Source: Streptomyces geranii (GTDB taxonomy: Bacteria > Actinomycetota > Actinomycetes > Streptomycetales > Streptomycetaceae). Taken from it: a stretch of 48,820 nt of DNA. Position numbers and translations under genes: made by a program. The stretch lies in contig NZ_PJME01000062.1 in the NCBI RefSeq assembly GCF_002954775.1, positions 1 to 48,820 on the forward strand, written 5' to 3'. Positions 1 through 7,902 of this stretch are shown in pieces (the stretch's first letter is position 1; every line of letters begins with the position of its first letter). Under the pieces are notes generated by a model. The model ran no database searches and was not told where the DNA came from. It saw only the letters and a list, made by a program, of their open reading frames with translations.

Positions 1-87
1 CCGCACCGGCCGTCCCATCCGAGGCGGAACCAGCAGCGGCTCGATCACTGCCCATGCCTGATCAGTCAGCTCATGACGACGCACCAC
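1..87 (-). CDS. IS5-family transposase, N-terminal fragment
   Basis: Only the first 29 codons are in the window. Reading leftwards from GTG at 87, the peptide contains ELTDQAWAVIEPLLVPP, the typical start of IS5-family (DUF4096-type N-terminal domain) transposases of actinobacteria. These enzymes cut and paste the element using a DDE catalytic triad, which lies outside the window. A second GTG at 84 could be the start instead. Whether the full gene is intact cannot be judged. Confidence 0.75.
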   Translation of the reverse strand, partial: MVRRHELTDQAWAVIEPLLVPPRMGRPVR

Positions 88-128
88 GAACAGACCAACG
101 CGCCAACCACTTTGCGGACACGACCTAG
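1..128 (-). mobile_element. End of an IS5-family insertion sequence (partial)
   Basis: The window opens inside an insertion sequence whose transposase runs leftwards off the edge. The bases just outside the transposase start (about 105-128) contain TTGCGGACACGACCTAG, which looks like the terminal inverted repeat of streptomycete IS5/IS427-group elements. The CTAG at about 125-128 fits the TA-type target duplication of that group. The exact outer boundary cannot be fixed because the other end is not in view. Confidence 0.65.
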
Positions 129-244
129 GGGGTGGGCTCCACCTCCCTGTGGGGGAGACGTCCCCCCGGAGTCGTACGGGGTGATGACCCCGGTTCGCCC
201 CGCAGGGTGATGGAAACGCGGGCCCCGGGCGCCACCCTGGATAC

Positions 245-436
245 ATGAGCGCAGCAACCCTCACCCCCGCGTCCCTGTCCGCCCGCCGCCCCGGCGCCAC
301 CGCCGTGCAAGCCGGCCACAGCCACCGCCTCGGCGACGCCCTCCGCGCCGTCCGGGTGTTCACCGGCGCCGCCCTGAGCGTCGTACTCCTCGGCGAGTAC
401 GGAGAGGAGGCGGGCGTGCGCCGCAGCCGCAGGTGA
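245..436 (+). CDS. Small conserved streptomycete protein of unknown function
   Basis: A 63-residue protein. The first 27 residues are Ala/Thr/Pro-rich and look unstructured. The rest, RLGDALRAVRVFTGAALSVVLLGEYGEEAGV, is an amphipathic-to-hydrophobic stretch followed by an acidic GEYGEEAG motif and a basic tail (RRSRR). I recall short streptomycete proteins with the same GEYGEEAG ending, but no function is known to me. There is no clear Shine-Dalgarno sequence in front of ATG 245, so it may be translated from a leaderless transcript. It stands alone between the insertion sequence and the secreted hydrolase gene. Confidence 0.55.
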   Translation: MSAATLTPASLSARRPGATAVQAGHSHRLGDALRAVRVFTGAALSVVLLGEYGEEAGVRRSRR

Positions 437-605
437 GCTTCCGTCCTGCCTGCTTCCCTTCCGGTCGTCTCGTTGTCGACGGATTGTCCGCGGATTCTCT
501 ATCCCCTGTGGAGAAGGGCCCGACGGGACGTTGCATGGACTGCGGCGCCGCTGCCCCGCGCGTCGTACGACTGCGACTCCCGTACCGAAGGGACCCCTCC
601 TCACC

Positions 606-3056
606 ATGTCTGTCAGACGGGTCGTGCGGCTGCTGACCGCCGCGCTGGCCCTCACCCTGCTGCCGCTCGTCGCGGCCTCCCCGGCCCAGGCGGCCAGTTT
701 CAGTCCCGTGGATGCCCAGCCGTGGGACCAGGGACTCCCCCTTTTCTGCTCGGACAACCTGGTCATCGGGGCCCGAGGATCGGGTGAGAACTCCCCCGAG
801 AACCCGCCGCTGCCCGGCCTCGAACACATGGGCGACCGTGTGGGTGCCTACCTCCGCGAGGCCCAGATCGCCGGCCTCAGCGGATCGTCGACCGAGTACT
901 ACCCGCTGCCCTACCCTGCCGCGGACGTCAGCTTCGACAACATGGTGACGAGTTCGACCTGGGTCGACTCGCGCAACACCGGGACCAGGCAGATGGTCCA
1001 GGTCGTACGCAAGTGGGCGAGCATGTGCCCCTCCTCGCGCATCGGTCTCGTCGGCTACTCCCAGGGCGCCAACGTGGTGCACGACGCGATCGACAACCTC
1101 TCCGCCGACGAGCGAAGCCACATCGGCGCCGTACTGATGCTGGCCGACCCGCACAGCCCCGCGGGCCGGGCCTCCTACGCGCTGCACGTGGACTACCGCA
1201 CCGGCGAGGCCGGCAAGAACACCGAGGGCGGCCTCCTCGAACCACGCCTCCTGCCGTCCGACATCGCCGGGCGCAGCCTCGACTTCTGCGTCGTCGGGGA
1301 CATGGTCTGCGACCCGCGGCAGAGCGAGAGCGACGCACTGGGCGCCGAGATCCACACCAGCTACCAGTCCTGCTGCGGCAACATCGACTACCGCCGGAGC
1401 CTCGGTACCTGGTTCGCCAAGCAGATGGAGGGCATCAGCGGCCCGCCGCCCACTCCCACCTGGAACCCCGGCCGCGACTGCGGAATGACGGTGGTCGCGC
1501 CCAACGACGCCGCCGCCCGGGCCGTCGACTGGGCGTGCCGCGAGGTCAGTATCGGTACCTGGTACAGCTGGGGCGGGGGACACGGCCCGGCGCCGGGAGC
1601 GTCCTACGGATTCGTGGACACCGGCGATCCCGAACGCAGCAAGAACGATCCGTACCGGAAGGGGTTCGACTGCTCGGGCTTCGTCCGCTACGCCTGGGCG
1701 AAGGCCGTCGGGTACGACGTCATGGGGCAGCGCACCGCCGCCCAGGAGTTCCAGCTGCCGGCCACCAACCGCTTCTCCGCCGCCCAGGGCATCGCGCCGC
1801 TGCAAGCCGGCGACCTGGTCTTCTTCGGCTCGCCCATCCACCACGTGGCCATGTACCTGGGCGACGGGAAGATCGTCGAGGCGCGTGAGTCGGACACCCA
1901 CATCATGGTGTCGCAGTTCTCCAGCCACAATGGTTACACCGGCGCCATCCGCCTCGCCGCCTCCGGCGGGACCGGCGCGGGCGGCGACCACAGCACCTGG
2001 GGCGACCATGTGAACGTACGCGCCTCCGCCGGGCAGTCCGCCCCCGTCGTGGTGACCCTCGACGGCCCCACGGCCATCAAGGTCCAGTGCCAGCAGCACG
2101 GCGAGTCGGTGACCGCCGAGGGCTACACCAACGACGCCTGGTCGTATCTGCCCGACTACGGCGGCTGGGTCAGCAACATCTACGTCCAGGGCGCGGCCTG
2201 GCTCGACGGCGTACCCGCCTGCGACGGCTCGGGGGGCGGCGGGTCCGGACGGTTCCAGACCTGGGCCACCGGAGTCAACGTACGTCCCCTGCCCTCCCGT
2301 ACGGGGACACCCGTGGCCACCTTCTCGGCACCCATGTCGGTGGCGATCCAGTGCCAGAAGCGGGCCGAGTCCGTGACCGCCGAGGGCTACACCAACGACG
2401 TCTGGTCGTATCTGCCCGACTACGGCGGCTGGGTCAGCAACATCTACGTCCAGGGCGCCGACTGGCTCGTGGGCGTGCCCGCGTGCGACGGGAACACGGG
2501 CGCGGGCAGCGGCGGGTTCTCCACCTGGGGCACGGACGTCAACACCCGTCAGCGGCCCTCCGTCTCGGCGCCGCTGGGGCCGGTCTTCGCCACCCCCACC
2601 AGGGTGACGGTCTCCTGCCAGCAGCACGCCGAGTCCGTGACCGCTGAGGGCGTCACCAACGACGCCTGGTCGTACCTGCCCGACCAGAAAGCCTGGATCA
2701 GCAACATCTTCCTCCAGGGTCCCGCCTGGCTCGACGGCGTTCCGCCGTGCGGCCCCGGCAGCGCCCCGGTCGCCGATCCCGGCTTCAGCACGTGGGGTTC
2801 CGGTGTCCAGGTGCACGCCGACTCCTCGACGTCCACCGCGACGGTGCACACCTTCAGCGGGCCGACCAACGTGCGTATCCGCTGCCAGACACGCGGTGAG
2901 TCGGTGACGGCCGAGGGACTCACGAACAGCGCGTGGTCCTACCTGCCGGACTTCGGCGGCTGGGTCAACAACATCTACCTCCAGGGCCCCGCCTGGCTCG
3001 ACGGCGTACCGTCCTGCGGCACCAGCAGCCCCGGCAACCCGCCCAACCTCGACTGA
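606..3056 (+). CDS. Secreted cutinase-like / NlpC-P60 / SH3-repeat cell-wall enzyme
   Basis: An 816-residue secreted multidomain enzyme. ATG 606 begins a Sec signal peptide (MSVRRVVRLL, hydrophobic core, cleavage near ASPAQA-A). Residues about 40-275 are cutinase-like (alpha/beta hydrolase): VIGARGSGE, then the nucleophile motif GYSQG with Ser152, and a downstream CVVGDMVCD...H region. Residues about 300-455 form an NlpC/P60 peptidase with DCSGF (Cys356) and HHVAMYLG (His413), a fold that cuts peptidoglycan stem peptides. Four SH3-like repeats of about 75-80 residues follow (about 464-540, 552-628, 638-715, 726-805), each with a VTAEG.TN..WSYLPD....W..NI core; they probably bind the wall. The combination suggests an enzyme acting on ester-linked wall material and peptidoglycan, but the substrate is inferred. 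A hairpin terminator follows the stop. Confidence 0.85.
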   Translation: MSVRRVVRLLTAALALTLLPLVAASPAQAASFSPVDAQPWDQGLPLFCSDNLVIGARGSGENSPENPPLPGLEHMGDRVGAYLREAQIAGLSGSSTEYYPLPYPAADVSFDNMVTSSTWVDSRNTGTRQMVQVVRKWASMCPSSRIGLVGYSQGANVVHDAIDNLSADERSHIGAVLMLADPHSPAGRASYALHVDYRTGEAGKNTEGGLLEPRLLPSDIAGRSLDFCVVGDMVCDPRQSESDALGAEIHTSYQSCCGNIDYRRSLGTWFAKQMEGISGPPPTPTWNPGRDCGMTVVAPNDAAARAVDWACREVSIGTWYSWGGGHGPAPGASYGFVDTGDPERSKNDPYRKGFDCSGFVRYAWAKAVGYDVMGQRTAAQEFQLPATNRFSAAQGIAPLQAGDLVFFGSPIHHVAMYLGDGKIVEARESDTHIMVSQFSSHNGYTGAIRLAASGGTGAGGDHSTWGDHVNVRASAGQSAPVVVTLDGPTAIKVQCQQHGESVTAEGYTNDAWSYLPDYGGWVSNIYVQGAAWLDGVPACDGSGGGGSGRFQTWATGVNVRPLPSRTGTPVATFSAPMSVAIQCQKRAESVTAEGYTNDVWSYLPDYGGWVSNIYVQGADWLVGVPACDGNTGAGSGGFSTWGTDVNTRQRPSVSAPLGPVFATPTRVTVSCQQHAESVTAEGVTNDAWSYLPDQKAWISNIFLQGPAWLDGVPPCGPGSAPVADPGFSTWGSGVQVHADSSTSTATVHTFSGPTNVRIRCQTRGESVTAEGLTNSAWSYLPDFGGWVNNIYLQGPAWLDGVPSCGTSSPGNPPNLD

Positions 3057-3089
3057 GGCCGTCGGGTCGGTCGAGGTGATGAGTCACCG

Positions 3090-3117
3090 GGCGCGCCCCG
3101 CCTGTACGGGGCGCGCC
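3090..3117. terminator. Hairpin terminator between convergent genes
   Basis: A perfect 11-bp stem, GGCGCGCCCCG / CGGGGCGCGCC, with loop CCTGTA. It lies 34 bases after the stop of the cutinase/NlpC gene and 17 bases before the end of the convergent gene at 3134. There is no U-tract, as is usual in Streptomyces. Confidence 0.7.
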
Positions 3118-3133
3118 GTTCGGTGGCGGAGTC

Positions 3134-4279
3134 TCAGCGCTGTGCCCGTGCCCCGGCGTCCGCGCAGGGCGCCGGATACGAACTCCGCTCGACCTCGTAG
3201 GGCAGACACGTCCCGGGCGTGGGCGCGTAGTCCAGCAGATGACCGCGCACGCGGCGGATGTACGGCAGCAGGCGGGCCGGTACGCCGTTCTCCTGCTGTA
3301 CGACGAACGTGGCCGTGCGGTAGGAGGCGGCCAGGTTCATCACCGGGTCACCGGCGACGCCCTCCAGCTGCGGAGCCAGCGAACACAGCATCCGGCCGAG
3401 GGCCAGGATCGACTCCTCGGGGTCGAACGGCGGCACCGGGACCCGGCCCTGCTGGTCCGGGGGCAGGTAGTACCGCAGGACCCGTGGCGTCCACCGCGCG
3501 ATCCCGTACTCCTGCGCGGCCGGATCGGCCAGATCGGGGTCGAAGCCGCTCTCGGCGGCGAGGATGGCCGCGACCAGGGCGGGCGTGATCTGCGGCACCG
3601 GGCACATCGTGCCCGCGCGGACGATGGCGGGCCGGAAGCGGTCCGGTATCCCGGCGCGGGGATTCAGCCACCTCGCCTCGTCGGCCCGGTCCGAGAGGGG
3701 CGTCGCGGCGGTCGAGGAGGACCGGGAGGACGGGGAGGTGTCGTGTGACGCGTTCACCTCCGAGGCGCAACAGCCGAACAGGATCAGCCCCAGGACCGTG
3801 ACACGCCACCACCACGCACCCCCGCGCCGCGCCGGCCGCCGCACGGCCTCGGGCAACGGGAACAGGGGCGGCGCGGGTACGGACGGAACCACAGGCGCGT
3901 CCGGCACGGCTGACACAACCGGCCCGGCTTCCCGGGAGACGGGCTCGGCGCTCGCCGCGATCGGCCCTGGGCGCTCCCCGACCGGAGTGCCCTCGCCCTC
4001 ACCCTCGCCCGTGTCCAGCCGGATCCTCGTACGGACGCGGCGGGCCTCCCACTCCGTGACGTCGCCCCCGCAGGCCCGCACGTACGCCTCCAGCACGGCG
4101 GCGCTGGGCAGCCGCTTGCCGGACGCGCAGGCGGCGAGCGTGGAGGAGGCGAAATGGGTGTGCGCGGCCAACTGCTGGTAGGAGGGGGACCCCGCCTGCC
4201 GCCGCAACAGACGGAGGTCGTGGGCGAACCGCTCCAGGACCCCTCTCGTCGGATCGATGCTGCTCTCGCGCCGTCCCAC
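3134..4279 (-). CDS. Helix-turn-helix membrane protein with lytic transglycosylase domain
   Basis: A 381-residue protein read from GTG 4279. Residues about 12-80 are an XRE-type helix-turn-helix of the kind found at the N-terminus of many streptomycete proteins (SYQQLAAHTHFASSTLAACASGKRLPS). A Pro/Glu-rich linker leads to one membrane segment at about 165-185 (WWWRVTVLGLILFG). Beyond it lies an SLT-type lytic transglycosylase domain (PQITPALVAAILAAESGFDP, with the expected catalytic Glu in AAESGF at about 240; later ILALGRMLCSLAPQLEG and AASYRTATFVVQQ). Such enzymes cleave the glycan strand of peptidoglycan outside the cell, while the HTH would stay inside. The GGGGGAG before GTG is only two bases away, so the start is not certain. 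The gene is convergent with the wall hydrolase at 606-3056. Confidence 0.8.
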   Translation of the reverse strand: MGRRESSIDPTRGVLERFAHDLRLLRRQAGSPSYQQLAAHTHFASSTLAACASGKRLPSAAVLEAYVRACGGDVTEWEARRVRTRIRLDTGEGEGEGTPVGERPGPIAASAEPVSREAGPVVSAVPDAPVVPSVPAPPLFPLPEAVRRPARRGGAWWWRVTVLGLILFGCCASEVNASHDTSPSSRSSSTAATPLSDRADEARWLNPRAGIPDRFRPAIVRAGTMCPVPQITPALVAAILAAESGFDPDLADPAAQEYGIARWTPRVLRYYLPPDQQGRVPVPPFDPEESILALGRMLCSLAPQLEGVAGDPVMNLAASYRTATFVVQQENGVPARLLPYIRRVRGHLLDYAPTPGTCLPYEVERSSYPAPCADAGARAQR

Positions 4280-4361
4280 GTCTCCCCCATGACACCGTGC
4301 GGGTACTCCGTCACCTGGTCACGGCGACGCCAGCCGATTGTGCATGTACGTGCGAATTCGC

Positions 4362-4385
4362 GCCACTGTCGACGTCGACAGTGGC
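4362..4385. terminator. 24-bp perfect palindrome, probable terminator of the helicase gene
   Basis: GCCACTGTCGAC followed by its exact reverse complement. As RNA it gives a 10-bp stem with loop ACGT. It begins 8 bases beyond the stop of the XPB helicase gene and 83 bases before the start of the next gene on the same strand. A terminator is the simplest reading; an operator for the gene starting at 4279 is an alternative. Confidence 0.55.
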
Positions 4386-4392
4386 AGTGGCC

Positions 4393-6036
4393 TCAGCCCC
4401 CGGCCAGCAGCTCGTCCGCGTCCATGATCCGGTAGGCGTACCCCTGCTCCGCCAGGAACCGCTGCCGATGGGCCGCGAAGTCCTGGTCGATGGTGTCGCG
4501 CGCGACGACCGAGTAGAAGTGCGCCTTGTGGCCGTCGGCCTTGGGGCGCAGGACCCGGCCCAGCCGCTGGGCCTCCTCCTGCCGTGACCCGAAGGTGCCC
4601 GAGACCTGGATGGCGACCGTCGCCTCCGGCAGGTCGATCGAGAAGTTCGCGACCTTGGACACCACCAGCACGCTGATCTCGCCCTGCCTGAACGCCTCGA
4701 AGAGCTTCTCGCGCTGCGAGTTCGGGGTCTCGCCCTTGATGACGGGCGCGTTCAAGTGCTCGCCCAGTTCGTCCAGTTGGTCGATGTACTGGCCGATGAC
4801 GAGGATCTGCTGCCCGGCGAATCGGCGCACGATCGCCTCCGTGACCTTGCGCTTGGTCGCGGTGGTCGCACAGAAGCGGTACTTCTCCTCCGTCTCGGCG
4901 GTGGCGTACGCGAGCCGCTCCGATTCGGTCAGGTTCACCCGCACCTCGACGCAGTCCGCGGGCGCGATGTAGCCCTGCGCCTCGATCTCCTTCCAGGGCG
5001 CGTCGAAACGCTTCGGCCCGATGAGGGAGAAGACGTCCGACTCGCGCCCGTCCTCCCGGACCAGGGTCGCGGTGAGGCCGAGCCGCCGCCGGGCCTGCAG
5101 GTCGGCCGTGAACTTGAAGACGGGCGCGGGCAGCAGGTGCACCTCGTCGTACACGATGAGCCCCCAGTCGCGGGAGTCGAACAGCTCCAGGTGCGGGTAG
5201 ACGCCCTTCCGCCTGGTCGTGAGCACCTGGTACGTCGCGATGGTGACCGGGCGGATCTCCTTGCGCGTACCGCTGTACTCCCCGATCTCCTCCTCGGTCA
5301 GCGACGTCCGCTTCACCAGCTCGTGCTTCCACTGCCGGGCCGAGACCGTGTTCGTGACGAGGATCAGCGTCGTGGCCTTCGCCTGGGCCATCGCCCCGGC
5401 TCCGACCAGCGTCTTCCCCGCACCGCAGGGCAGGACCACCACGCCACTCCCGCCGTGCCAGAAGCCCTCCACGGCCTGCTGCTGGTACGGGCGCAGCGCC
5501 CAGCCGTCCTCCGCCAGCTCGATCGGATGCGCCTCGCCGTCCACGTACCCGGCGAGGTCCTCGGCCGGCCAGCCCAGCTTGAGCAGCACCTGCTTGATCT
5601 GGCCGCGTTCGGAGGGGTGCACGGCGACCGTGTCGGGGTCCAGACGGGCGCCGACGAGCGGGGTGACCCGCTTCGAGCGGAGGATCTCTTCGAGGATCGG
5701 GCGGTCGGTGGTCGTCAGGACCAGACCGTGGGCCGGGTGCTTGGAGAGGGTGAGGCGGCCGTAGCGGTCCATCGTCTCGGCGATGTCGACGAGCAGCGCG
5801 TGCGGCACGGGATAGCGGCTGTACTTCACGAGCGCGTCGACGACCTGCTCGGCGTCGTGCCCCGCCGCCCGCGCGTTCCACAGCCCCAGCGGGGTCACCC
5901 GGTAGGTGTGGATGTGCTCCGGCGCCCGCTCCAGCTCCGCGAACGGCGCGATGGCCCGACGGCACTCGCCCGCCTGCTCGTGGTCGACCTCCAGGAGCAG
6001 GGTCTTGTCCGACTGGACGATGAGTGGACCATTCAC
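4393..6036 (-). CDS. XPB/ERCC3-type DNA repair helicase
   Basis: A 547-residue superfamily 2 DNA helicase of the XPB (ERCC3) family, which unwinds DNA 3'-5' and is linked to nucleotide excision repair. Visible in order: an N-terminal domain with LIVQSDKTLLLEVDH and THTYRVTPLGLWNARAAG-like sequence, Walker A CGAGKT (Lys about 208), the XPB-type DEVH box (297-300), motif III LGLTATLVRED carrying the RED motif typical of XPB, then the second helicase domain with VIGQYIDQLDELG, SKVANFSIDLPEA and QRLGRVLRPK. The GTG at 6036 is preferred over ATG 6048 because GGAAGGG sits about 13 bases before it and nearly on top of the ATG. It is divergent from the fxs locus. In mycobacteria this gene (Rv0861c) is beside a helicase-associated gene (Rv0862c); here that partner is at 15.7-18.3 kb. 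Confidence 0.93.
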   Translation of the reverse strand: MNGPLIVQSDKTLLLEVDHEQAGECRRAIAPFAELERAPEHIHTYRVTPLGLWNARAAGHDAEQVVDALVKYSRYPVPHALLVDIAETMDRYGRLTLSKHPAHGLVLTTTDRPILEEILRSKRVTPLVGARLDPDTVAVHPSERGQIKQVLLKLGWPAEDLAGYVDGEAHPIELAEDGWALRPYQQQAVEGFWHGGSGVVVLPCGAGKTLVGAGAMAQAKATTLILVTNTVSARQWKHELVKRTSLTEEEIGEYSGTRKEIRPVTIATYQVLTTRRKGVYPHLELFDSRDWGLIVYDEVHLLPAPVFKFTADLQARRRLGLTATLVREDGRESDVFSLIGPKRFDAPWKEIEAQGYIAPADCVEVRVNLTESERLAYATAETEEKYRFCATTATKRKVTEAIVRRFAGQQILVIGQYIDQLDELGEHLNAPVIKGETPNSQREKLFEAFRQGEISVLVVSKVANFSIDLPEATVAIQVSGTFGSRQEEAQRLGRVLRPKADGHKAHFYSVVARDTIDQDFAAHRQRFLAEQGYAYRIMDADELLAGG

Positions 6037-6090
6037 GTACGTACACATCCCTTCCGTACGGTCAAACGTCCAGTGTGCCCCATCGTGCGG

Positions 6091-6137
6091 GTGACCCCCG
6101 AGCCCCCGCCGGTTACGAAAGGCTGTGCGGGGGTCAC
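6091..6137. promoter_or_regulatory. Inverted repeat in the XPB/fxsA divergent promoter region
   Basis: GTGACCCCCG (6091-6100) and its exact complement CGGGGGTCAC (6128-6137) flank 27 bases. The 206-base gap between the divergent helicase and fxsA genes holds no ORF of its own. A possible -10 box for fxsA is CTATACG at 6175-6181. The repeat could be an operator or could form a hairpin upstream of the fxsA promoter. Confidence 0.4.
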
Positions 6138-6242
6138 GGAGTGGGTTGTTGTTCTGGATCAGGCGTCCGAGTCCCTATACGCTGCGACAGGTTTCGCGTG
6201 CCACGGACCTCGACAGCGCACGCGTATGTGTGAAGGATGCCG

Positions 6243-6428
6243 ATGGATGCCAGCGCCGCCCGTATCGACTCGTGTCTGCTCGATGTCACGGAGCTGAGCA
6301 TGGAGGCGCTGGACGAACTGGTCGAGAAGCTGCCCGGTAACGCGCTCGGTGCGTTGCTGCGGCGGGTGGTCGACGAGGCGGTCAATCCGGTCGGGGTGCC
6401 GTATGCGGCGTTCGACTCCTCGATCTGA
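6243..6428 (+). CDS. fxsA: FxSxx-COOH cyclophane RiPP precursor peptide FxsA
   Basis: A 61-residue precursor of a ribosomally made, post-translationally modified peptide. The leader (LDVTELSMEALDELVEKLP, then GALLRRVVDEA) is an acidic helical region for enzyme recognition. The core is the extreme C-terminus, VPYAAFDSSI, which fits FxSxx-COOH exactly: Phe57-Asp58-Ser59-Ser60-Ile61. In studied members of the class the maturase joins the Phe ring to the third residue, making a three-residue cyclophane. ATG 6243 is chosen over ATG 6237 because GAAGG ends six bases before it. The maturase fxsB lies 5.6 kb downstream, after fxsC and fxsT, all on the same strand. No protease or transporter gene is evident in the cluster. 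Confidence 0.88.
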   Translation: MDASAARIDSCLLDVTELSMEALDELVEKLPGNALGALLRRVVDEAVNPVGVPYAAFDSSI

Positions 6429-6555
6429 TATTCGAGATCGGGTTGGGCAGCTTGGGGCGGCATCCCTCTGGGTATGACCCGGACGTGTTCCGGCGTCAGG
6501 CGGCATGCCGCCAGGTCAGCCCGTCGGGTCAGCCCGGGAGGTATCGGGGGGCGCT

Positions 6556-7890
6556 TTGGTTCAGGAGCCGTACTTCTTCCTCAGCTATGCGCGGAAGGAC
6601 GATCGCGACGAGTTCGTGAAGCGGTTCTACGACGACCTCGCGCTGGAGTTACGCGACATAGGCGCCGATCCGGCCGCGCAGCCGCCGTTCCGGGACGTCG
6701 AGCGGCTGGGCCTCGGCTCGGACTGGGCCCGGGTCCTCGGCGGCGCCGTCGGGCACTGCCGGGCGTTCGTCGCGCTGTACTCCCCCTCCTATCTGAGCAG
6801 CGAGTACTGCGGCAAGGAGTGGACGGCGTTCCGCGAGCGGCTGGACAAGTACCGGCAGGAGACCGAGATCGACGTCCCCGCCCTCGTGCCGGTGCTGTGG
6901 GTGCCCATGGAGGGCGAGCTGCCCGACGGGATCGGCCGGTACCAGTACAACGAGGCCGGGATGGGGCAGGAGTACGCCACCCACGGGCTGATGCACATCC
7001 TGCGTACCGATCCGACCGGGCCCGTGTACCGCAGGGTCGTCGAGCGGGTGGCCGCGCGGGTCCGGGTGGCCGCCGACCGGTTTCGGCTGCCGCTCACGCC
7101 CGGCCTCGACCTCACCGAGGTGCGCGGGCTGTTCCCGGCGGCCGAGCAGCCCCGTACCGCCGAACCCGGCACCGGACACGTCCAGGTCTTCCTCGCCGCC
7201 GGGGTCGCCGACCCGCTGCCGGAGGGGCGGCGGCGTACGGAGTACTACGGGCGCTCGCCGCGCGAGTGGACGCCGTACCACCCGCCGAAGTACCCCACGG
7301 TCGCCCACCGGGCGCAGAAGGTGATCGTGGAGGAGGGGTACACCAGCAACATCGAGGTCGTCGACGCCGGGCTCAGCGGGCGGCTCGACGAGACGATGGG
7401 CAACAACCAGACGAGCATCCTGCTGGTCGACCCCTGGGCCGTGCGCTCCGAGGCCTACCGGGACGCGCTCGCCGAGTACGACGGCGAGTACCGCCCGGCC
7501 ACCGGTGTTCTGGTGCCCTGTCACGACGCCGACGAGGAGTCGGGCGACGACGCGATCTGGCAGGACCTCAGCCAGGTGCTGTGGCGCAACTGGCGGCGGC
7601 GCAACGACCCGCACGACGAACTGTTCCGGGTGCGGGTGGACGCGGAGGACTTCGACGACCGGCTCGCCGTGATGCTGGCGGTCGCGCAGAACCGGCTGAT
7701 GGAGATGGAGACCACCACCCCCTTCCGGCTCCCGGAGGGCCCGCCCCCGCCGCCGCTGCACGGCCTCACCGTCCCGGGCCCGGGCCCCTCCGCCCCGCAG
7801 GAACCGCCCCCGGAGCGGCTCCGGGACTTCGACAGACACGACCCCGACGACCCCGAGGAGCCCGGCGGACCGCCCGCGCCTCGCTACTAA
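6556..7890 (+). CDS. fxsC: FxsC: TIR-like protein of the FxSxx-COOH system
   Basis: About 444 residues. The N-terminal 150 residues are TIR-like: PYFFLSYARKDDRDEFVKRF, then FVALYSPSYLSSEYCGKEW, where Glu88 (counting from TTG 6556) sits where catalytic Glu is found in TIR NADases. The second half carries the FxsC C-terminal domain (VQVFLAAGVADPLPEGRRRTEYYG, then RSPREWTPYHPP, QTSILLVDPWAV and VLVPCHDADEES) and ends in a Pro-rich tail. The start is uncertain: ATG 6505 would add 17 residues with no homology, while TTG 6556 follows GGGGGG and directly precedes the conserved VQEPYFF. It follows fxsA by 127 bases and precedes fxsT by 12, so fxsC and fxsT are probably cotranscribed. Its role is unknown; the TIR fold suggests signalling or NAD cleavage, which is inference. 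Confidence 0.85.
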   Translation: MVQEPYFFLSYARKDDRDEFVKRFYDDLALELRDIGADPAAQPPFRDVERLGLGSDWARVLGGAVGHCRAFVALYSPSYLSSEYCGKEWTAFRERLDKYRQETEIDVPALVPVLWVPMEGELPDGIGRYQYNEAGMGQEYATHGLMHILRTDPTGPVYRRVVERVAARVRVAADRFRLPLTPGLDLTEVRGLFPAAEQPRTAEPGTGHVQVFLAAGVADPLPEGRRRTEYYGRSPREWTPYHPPKYPTVAHRAQKVIVEEGYTSNIEVVDAGLSGRLDETMGNNQTSILLVDPWAVRSEAYRDALAEYDGEYRPATGVLVPCHDADEESGDDAIWQDLSQVLWRNWRRRNDPHDELFRVRVDAEDFDDRLAVMLAVAQNRLMEMETTTPFRLPEGPPPPPLHGLTVPGPGPSAPQEPPPERLRDFDRHDPDDPEEPGGPPAPRY

Positions 7891-7902
7891 GGACATACGA
7901 CG

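Noticed and set aside
360..2849. An 829-codon antisense frame opposite the cutinase/NlpC gene
   Set aside because: Same cause; no start signal or recognisable sequence, while the plus strand has signal peptide, catalytic motifs and repeats.
4362..4385. The palindrome as a LexA (SOS) box for the helicase
   Set aside because: It is downstream of the helicase gene and does not resemble the actinobacterial LexA site.
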